NCBI RefSeq assembly: GCF_021025955.1
Contig: NZ_JAJNCL010000005.1
Coordinates: 124,001-188,000 of the forward strand
DNA length: 64,000 nucleotides
Reading direction: 5' to 3'
Source of the DNA: Rhodococcus qingshengii
GTDB taxonomy: Bacteria; Actinomycetota; Actinomycetes; Mycobacteriales; Mycobacteriaceae
Within the stretch, counting starts at the first letter, position 1, and every line of letters starts with the position of its first letter. The notes beneath the pieces are model-generated. The model was given only the letters and a program-made list of their open reading frames with translations. It ran no database searches and was not told the origin of the DNA. Made by a program: the position numbers and the translations under genes. Below are positions 59,533-64,000 of this stretch, one piece after another.

Positions 59533-59568
59533 GTCTTGTATACGAGACTCTAGTCTTGAATATGAGAC
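59533..59568. promoter_or_regulatory. Two 16-bp palindromic sites before hutH
   Basis: GTCTTGTATACGAGAC (59533-59548) and GTCTTGAATATGAGAC (59553-59568) are 20 bp apart. A third match, GTCTCGGATACGAGAC, precedes the neighbouring IclR gene (60451-60466). All follow GTCTyGnATAyGAGAC, so the IclR product is the likely hut regulator. Confidence 0.75.
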
Positions 59569-59606
59569 GAAGACAAGGCCCGAGAAGTACACAGCGGAGA
59601 AATTTG

Positions 59607-60398
59607 TTACATGTCGGCGGTCGGGGTCTCCACCATTCGATCCCCGAGGTCAGCGGAGAACTCGGCGCTGACCGTGCGTACTCGGTCGGCGATCAGTGCA
59701 CTCTCCTCGGCGGATTTGGAACCGGAGAGGAAGGTGACGCCGAGAGCTGCGACCGGACGGCCGTCCCGCGTGATCACAGGACTGGCGATGCAATTGATCC
59801 CGGACGTCGTCGCATTCTCTTCGACCGCATACCCGCTCTCGCGTGCTGCGGCGAGCAGTTCTCGCAGTTCGGCGAGGGTTGACGGTCCCGTTCCGGTCCG
59901 CGTCGGCCAGGTGTATCCCTCGTAGAGCGCGCTGATCTGTTCCGCATCCAGACGGCTCAAAATCGCCCGCCCGACTGCTGTGAGGTGCGCCGGAAGGCGG
60001 GTCCCGATTTCGGTCACCAACCGCACGCCCGGCTTGAGCGGTTCACGTTTATCGAGGTAGATGACGTCAGAACCCTGAAGTACCGCCAAGTGGGAGGTCT
60101 CGTCCGTCGACTGCGTGAGTGCCAGCATGAATCGTTGGCCCTCGCGGTGCAGTGGGCCGGATCGCATGTACGACGCACCTACTTCGAACGCCGAGACACC
60201 CAGAGTCCAGGCGCGTTGATCAGCCCAGTACGAGACGAACCGTCGATCCCGCATGACGTTGAGTAGGTGATGCGTCGTGCTCTTGGGTAGGTCGAGGGCG
60301 CTGGAGATGTCCGCGGTCGCCAGCGGCACACCCCGGCGGGCCAGGAGATCGAGCACGTCGAGCACGCGCTCAGCAGATTTCACGCGGCTCGTCGTCAT
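59607..60398 (-). CDS. IclR-family regulator, probable hut regulator
   Basis: 263 residues from MTTSRVKSAERVLDVL. The helix-turn-helix (about 20-75) reads ATADISSALDLPKSTTHHLL. The effector domain shows LPAHLTAVGRAILSRL and the C-terminal ENATTSGINCIASPVI, then GVTFLSGSKS. It sits directly upstream of hutH on the same strand, and its operator-like site recurs at both promoters. It likely controls hutH and its neighbours and its own gene, with histidine, urocanate or imidazolepyruvate as ligand. Confidence 0.88.
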   Translation of the reverse strand: MTTSRVKSAERVLDVLDLLARRGVPLATADISSALDLPKSTTHHLLNVMRDRRFVSYWADQRAWTLGVSAFEVGASYMRSGPLHREGQRFMLALTQSTDETSHLAVLQGSDVIYLDKREPLKPGVRLVTEIGTRLPAHLTAVGRAILSRLDAEQISALYEGYTWPTRTGTGPSTLAELRELLAAARESGYAVEENATTSGINCIASPVITRDGRPVAALGVTFLSGSKSAEESALIADRVRTVSAEFSADLGDRMVETPTADM

Positions 60399-60450
60399 TT
60401 GGGGTGTGTCCTTAGAGGTAGGGCGGAAGTGGGAGCGGGGAAACCACATT

Positions 60451-60466
60451 GTCTCGGATACGAGAC
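60451..60466. promoter_or_regulatory. IclR operator-like palindrome upstream of the hut iclR gene
   Basis: GTCTCGGATACGAGAC matches the two hutH sites (consensus GTCTyGnATAyGAGAC) and lies about 53 bp before the iclR start, consistent with autoregulation. Confidence 0.7.
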
Positions 60467-60490
60467 TGAATCGCCAAGTGCTCGGGGTGG

Positions 60491-61153
60491 TCAGGGAGTC
60501 TGGCTGCCGAGTTCCGCGGACAACCGGGCGCAGTGCTCCACCAAGACACGACCGTGGCTGGCGCAGACCTCGTCCGTCAGACGGAATGTCGGGCCGACGA
60601 CGCTGAGCGCTCCGGCTATCTGACCGACTGCGTTGTAGATCGGCGCGGCAACTCCGGTCGAGTGGTCCTCGATGGTGTCGTGCGCAATGGCGTATCCGCT
60701 CTCACCGACCTTGCCGCTCAACGCTGCGCCGACGGCGGTGCCGTTCAGGGGGACGCTCTGGCCCACCCACCCCATGTGGCGGATCGCGTGCGTGCCCTCG
60801 ATCTGATCGAGATACAGCGCAGTGTCTTTCGGTCCCATCGTCGACAGGTAGGTCGACTCCCTCGTGGTTTCGGCGATGGCCTTCATCGCGGGCCGGGCTC
60901 TCGGCAACAGTTGATTGTCGCCGAGAGCGCGAGCTCCGATCTGCAGTAGCCGTGGGCCGACGCGATAGACGTTGTCCTCGCCGCGAACGACGAACTCGGT
61001 TTGTTCGAGGCTTCTGATCAGGCGAAGCGCGGTACTGGTTGCCAGATCGGTTGCCTTGGCGGCGTCGCCGAGCGTCAACCCGCCATGCTCGACGATCGCA
61101 CCGAGAAGTTCGAACGTGCGATTCGCGCTGCGGGTCACGTCGCCGGGGGCCAT
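60491..61153 (-). CDS. IclR-family regulator with a shortened effector domain
   Basis: 220 residues, shorter than the usual 250-270. The helix-turn-helix (about 8-62) has LGDAAKATDLATSTALRLIR. In the effector domain the segment SVPLNGTAVGAALSG is followed almost at once by KVGESGYAIAHDTIEDHSTG and VAAPIYNAVGQIAGALSVVG. Roughly 45 residues normally found between these blocks are absent, but the reading frame is intact. Its ligand pocket is probably altered. The facing acyl-CoA genes (CoA transferase, acyl-CoA dehydrogenase) are its likely targets. Confidence 0.85.
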   Translation of the reverse strand: MAPGDVTRSANRTFELLGAIVEHGGLTLGDAAKATDLATSTALRLIRSLEQTEFVVRGEDNVYRVGPRLLQIGARALGDNQLLPRARPAMKAIAETTRESTYLSTMGPKDTALYLDQIEGTHAIRHMGWVGQSVPLNGTAVGAALSGKVGESGYAIAHDTIEDHSTGVAAPIYNAVGQIAGALSVVGPTFRLTDEVCASHGRVLVEHCARLSAELGSQTP

Positions 61154-61190
61154 GTCCTACTCCAAGTGCCGAGGGTTGTCTGCGCTGAAT

Positions 61191-62333
61191 CTATCGCGAG
61201 CCCGGCAGTACCTCACTGTGGTGCTCGTCCAGCAGGGGGCTGCGGCGGACAACGGGGCGCTGGCTCTCACCGAAGACGACGGGTTGTCGTACGTAGGAGA
61301 TCTTTCCTGCTACCGGGTGCTCGAACGATTGGACGACTCCGCGATACTCGGCCTGTGCGGAGGTGAGTGCCTGCTGAACGTCCCAGATCTCCGAGCCGGC
61401 GAGGCCCGCGTCGCCGAGAATGCCGACCACGTCGGCGACGGTCTTTCCGGCAGCCCAGTTTTCGATCTCCTTGCGCAGTGCCGGCTCGTTCTCGGTCCGG
61501 GCGGTGTCGTCGGCAAATCGAGGATCTGCGATCAGGTCGATGCGATTCATCGTCTGCGCCAATTTCTCGAACCCGGACTGGCTCGCAACTGCGAGGACAA
61601 AGAGTCCATCGTCGGCCCGATAGGTGTCGAAAGGTGTGGACACCGGATGACGGTTGCCGACGCGTGGGGGAGTGAGCCCGGTGGATTGCAGTTGGCTGTG
61701 TGCTGTCGGCAGCATGGCGAGCATGCTGTCGAACATCGCGACGTCCAGATGCTGCCCGAGCCCGGTCGCCCGAGCGCTCAGCAGGGCGGTACTGATTCCC
61801 CAGGCAGCGAACAGCCCGGCGACCAGGTCTCCGAACGACTCGCCCAGCCGGGTCGGGCCGGATTCTTCCGAGCCGGTGATGCTCATGATTCCCGAAAGAG
61901 CCTGGACTACAAGGTCGTAGGCGGCGGCGCCGGACATGGGGCCGTCCTGGCCGAAACCGGAGATCGACGCGTACACGATCCGCGGATTGCGAGCCCGCGC
62001 AGCCTCGTAGCCGATTCCCAGGCGCTTGGTGACGCCCGGGCGAAAGTTTTCCACGACGACGTCGGCGGTCTCGATGAGCGTCAGCAGCGCCTCACGGTCC
62101 TCGTCGTTCTTGAGGTTGAGTGCCACCGAACGCTTGCCACGATTGAGCACGTTGAAGTAGATGCTTTCACCGTCGCGGAACGGGCCGAGGTGCCTCGAGT
62201 CTTCACCGTGTTCGGATTCGATCTTGACGACGTCCGCACCGGCGTCGGAAAGCAGTGCGGTGCAGTAGGGTCCGGCGAGGACGCGCGAGAGGTCGATGAC
62301 CCGGATGCCGTCGAGTGGGGGAAGTGCAGACAT
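61191..62333 (-). CDS. CoA transferase family III (CaiB/BaiF)
   Basis: 380 residues from MSALPPLDGIRVIDLSRVLAGPY, with GAAAGG upstream. Family III motifs include SDAGADVVKIESEHGED, VLNRGKRSVALNLK, ADVVVENFRPGVTKRLGIG and the catalytic Asp in AAAYDLVVQALSGIMS (about 165). It moves CoA from a donor such as succinyl-CoA to an acid, or isomerises an acyl-CoA. It forms a two-gene operon with the upstream acyl-CoA dehydrogenase (12 bp), so the activated acid is probably a short dicarboxylic acid such as glutarate (inference). Confidence 0.88.
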   Translation of the reverse strand: MSALPPLDGIRVIDLSRVLAGPYCTALLSDAGADVVKIESEHGEDSRHLGPFRDGESIYFNVLNRGKRSVALNLKNDEDREALLTLIETADVVVENFRPGVTKRLGIGYEAARARNPRIVYASISGFGQDGPMSGAAAYDLVVQALSGIMSITGSEESGPTRLGESFGDLVAGLFAAWGISTALLSARATGLGQHLDVAMFDSMLAMLPTAHSQLQSTGLTPPRVGNRHPVSTPFDTYRADDGLFVLAVASQSGFEKLAQTMNRIDLIADPRFADDTARTENEPALRKEIENWAAGKTVADVVGILGDAGLAGSEIWDVQQALTSAQAEYRGVVQSFEHPVAGKISYVRQPVVFGESQRPVVRRSPLLDEHHSEVLPGSR

Positions 62334-62344
62334 GTCCGCGCCTT

Positions 62345-63514
62345 TCAGAAATCGGTGGAACGCGGCGACGGAGCGTTGCCGGCAATGGTGAGCAATTGGA
62401 TCTGCGAGGTGCCCTCGAAGATGCGGAGAATGCGGCAATCGCGGTACAGGCGTTCGATTTCCGATTCGCGCATGAATCCCGCGCCGCCGTGGATCTGCAC
62501 GGTTTGATCGACGATCGAGAAGCAGGCTTCGGTGGCAACGTACTTCGAGATCGATGCGGCGCGACGGATGTCCTGGCCGGCGTCCTTGACGTCGGCGGCC
62601 CAGTCTGCGGTGACGCGTGATGCGACCAGTTGCGCGTCGCAGCCACCGAGGAGGAGCTGAATTGCCTGGAAGTCGAAGATCGGCGTGCCGAACTGCTTTC
62701 GCTCCGTTGCGTACTCACGTCCCAGTTCCCAAGCGCGCAAAGCGATGCCGTTCGCCATTGCCGCTACGTCGATGCGCGCTCGGTTCAGTGCGGTCAAGGC
62801 GATGTTGCCGCCGCGGCCTTCGGTGCCGATCACCGAGTCGAGCGGCAACACGACGTCGTCGAGGTAGACGGTGTATGTCGGAGCTGAACGAATTCCCATC
62901 TTGTCCTGCGGCTCCGAGTAACTGATTCCCGGAGTGCCCTTGGGGACGACGAAGGCGGTGATGCCGCGGAATCCTGCGCTCGGGTCCGTCTTGGCGAAGA
63001 GCACGACCAGGTCGGCTTCCTTCGCGTTGGAGATGTACGTCTTGGATCCGGAGAGATGCCAGCCGTCGTCCTCGCGTCGAGCGACGGTACGCATCGACGC
63101 GATGTCGGATCCGGCGTCGGGTTCGGTGAGTGCGAAGCCGGCTAGCAGTTCGCCTGAAGCCAACTGGGGCAACCAGCGATGCTTCTGCTCTTCGGAGCCG
63201 CCGACGAGAATCGGCTCGAGGCCCAGGTAGTGCGCGGTGTAGATCGACGCCAGAGCGGCGTCGGTGCGTGCAACCTCCTCGATGGCGACCAGTTGGGTTC
63301 GTGTCGAGAGACCCAGTCCGCCGAATTCCTCCGGCACGGAAATGCCCATCAGGTCCTGCTGCCCGAGGCGCTTGACCAGCTGCGCCGGGAACTCTTTTGA
63401 CTCGTCGCGTGCGGCCGCACCGGGGTGAATCTCGGCGTTGGCGAAGGCTCGGACGGTGCTGCGGAACTCTGCGAGATCAATGTTGTCGATGTCGGGCGCG
63501 GTCTGGGTGGTCAC
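62345..63514 (-). CDS. Acyl-CoA dehydrogenase (glutaryl-CoA/butyryl-CoA class)
   Basis: 389 residues from GTG 63514, with AAGGAG upstream. The FAD-binding beta domain shows LAGFALTEPDAGSDIASM and SKTYISNAKEADLV. The C-terminal helices have RKQFGTPIFDFQAIQ and IHGGAGFMRESEIERLYRDC, then ILRIFEGTSQIQL with the catalytic Glu. An FxxTLARKQFGxP-type Arg is replaced by TERKQFG. Some glutaryl-CoA dehydrogenases have an Arg near this site, but I cannot assign the substrate. It pairs with a CoA transferase in one operon, diverging from the glutamate dehydrogenase gene. Confidence 0.9.
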   Translation of the reverse strand: MTTQTAPDIDNIDLAEFRSTVRAFANAEIHPGAAARDESKEFPAQLVKRLGQQDLMGISVPEEFGGLGLSTRTQLVAIEEVARTDAALASIYTAHYLGLEPILVGGSEEQKHRWLPQLASGELLAGFALTEPDAGSDIASMRTVARREDDGWHLSGSKTYISNAKEADLVVLFAKTDPSAGFRGITAFVVPKGTPGISYSEPQDKMGIRSAPTYTVYLDDVVLPLDSVIGTEGRGGNIALTALNRARIDVAAMANGIALRAWELGREYATERKQFGTPIFDFQAIQLLLGGCDAQLVASRVTADWAADVKDAGQDIRRAASISKYVATEACFSIVDQTVQIHGGAGFMRESEIERLYRDCRILRIFEGTSQIQLLTIAGNAPSPRSTDF

Positions 63515-63657
63515 GGGGGCTCCTTCGAGGCGAGGTGACTAACGAATTTCATCTAATGGAATCAAATTGCCACTAGTTGGCATGGACTGACTATGGCCGA
63601 GGGTGGCGAATTTGTCCAGAGGTGTAGCTGTTGTGTCGCGGCTCACGTTCTGCAATG

Positions 63658-63691
63658 ATCAACTTGTCTACTCCTGTATAGACAAGTTGAT
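63658..63691. promoter_or_regulatory. Perfect 13-bp inverted repeat in the acyl-CoA dehydrogenase/gdh divergent region
   Basis: ATCAACTTGTCTA (63658-63670) and TAGACAAGTTGAT (63679-63691) flank an 8-base spacer. It is 59 bp before the gdh ATG and could control one or both genes. No cognate regulator is visible in the window. Confidence 0.65.
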
Positions 63692-63749
63692 TGCGGATCG
63701 AACCCCCTACAAGTCGGAAGCAGCGTGGCTTTCGGCGGAAGGTGCTGAC

Positions 63750-64000
63750 ATGAGCCTCGTTTCAGTCGACATGACACCGGACTCCGAGAATGTGAGGAGG
63801 GTGTCCAGTACGTATTTCGAGGGCTTGTCGGCGGATCGATACGCTGCGCTTGCCGAAGACCGCAAGCGTGCGATCGTCGCCGCGCACATGGACCTTTCGC
63901 GTCGGCGAGGACATAATTCGTCGATCTCGCGACTCGCGCCGGCCGGGGAGTTAGGGGACGGCCCGGCGATTCAATACGTCGGCGACGACATGCCGCAGCT
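63750..64000 (+). CDS. gdh: Large NAD-glutamate dehydrogenase, N-terminal fragment only
   Basis: The first 83 codons, with the rest beyond the window. GGAAGG precedes the ATG. The visible part contains SSTYFEGLSADRYAALAEDR, then AHMDLSRRR and AIQYVGDDMPQL. This resembles the N-terminal domain of the 160-180-kDa NAD-dependent glutamate dehydrogenases (the Mycobacterium Rv2476c/Gdh type), where a DDMPFLVDS-like motif follows such sequence. The match is my recognition from a short segment, so confidence is moderate. It would convert the glutamate produced by the hut pathway to 2-oxoglutarate and ammonia. Confidence 0.65.
   Translation, partial: MSLVSVDMTPDSENVRRVSSTYFEGLSADRYAALAEDRKRAIVAAHMDLSRRRGHNSSISRLAPAGELGDGPAIQYVGDDMPQ

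Noticed and set aside
60972-62507. 511-codon plus-strand frame antisense to the CoA transferase
   Set aside because: Mirror of a convincing family III CoA transferase; its composition and lack of motifs mark it as a shadow.
1-64000. CRISPR array, prophage, insertion sequence or tRNA gene
   Set aside because: No regularly spaced repeats with spacers, transposase-like or phage-like products, or tRNA-like cloverleaf were recognised by eye. tRNA detection by eye is weak and a tRNAscan run would be decisive.

Overview
The window is high-GC, densely coded chromosomal DNA from an actinobacterium. A Rhodococcus of the erythropolis/qingshengii kind is the best guess. The reasons are many acyl-CoA, CoA-transferase and short-chain dehydrogenase genes, an F420/LLM oxidoreductase, a deazaflavin-family fragment, mycolata-like steroid/meta-cleavage homologues, a large NAD-glutamate dehydrogenase and frequent GTG/TTG starts. 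This is inference from gene content, not a database match. I saw no rRNA, tRNA, CRISPR array, insertion sequence or phage gene.

1-6.6 kb: acyl-CoA cluster. A leftward trio (CoA transferase, mesaconyl-CoA hydratase-like protein, CitE-type lyase) faces a rightward operon (acyl-CoA dehydrogenase, GntR/UTRA regulator, MaoC hydratase, thiolase). The divergent promoter carries the same 10-bp word next to each side. An ArsR gene follows. 6.6-9.4 kb holds housekeeping genes: a secreted protein, an FMN-binding protein, a DNA glycosylase and RNase H.

9.4-32.2 kb: catabolic island with several regulators. It has an AcuI-like reductase, an Old Yellow Enzyme, SnoaL proteins, an ACMSD-type amidohydrolase, short-chain dehydrogenases, two acyl-CoA synthetases and an Nramp metal transporter. 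An IclR-headed meta-cleavage set resembles steroid HsaD/HsaA/HsaC but lacks the flavin reductase. MetY/OsmC sulfur genes, an enoyl-CoA hydratase and two TetR regulators follow. One TetR gene faces a dehydrogenase/saccharopine-like/acyl-CoA synthetase operon across a perfect palindrome.

32.3-42.8 kb: the most unusual part. An MFS importer precedes a tightly overlapping nine-gene operon: VOC protein, SDR, BKACE-like protein, two small paralogous proteins I do not recognise, DhaK, DhaL, a second BKACE-like protein, an IlvD/EDD dehydratase and another SDR. A convergent IclR gene closes it. It looks like an undescribed pathway for a hydroxylated or sugar acid.

42.8-49.9 kb: a lipoprotein peptidase with a MerR regulator, a TauD-type dioxygenase, an ABC exporter with its TetR, a truncated deazaflavin-reductase-like gene, and a TetR gene preceded by three identical-format operators exactly 19 bp apart.

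49.9-64 kb: histidine utilisation (hutH, hutU, hutI, hutG, an NCS1 permease) plus an aminotransferase and an FAD-linked oxidase. An adjacent IclR gene shares a 16-bp palindrome with the hutH promoter. Then come a second IclR, a CoA transferase, an acyl-CoA dehydrogenase and the start of a large NAD-glutamate dehydrogenase, which would burn the glutamate made from histidine.
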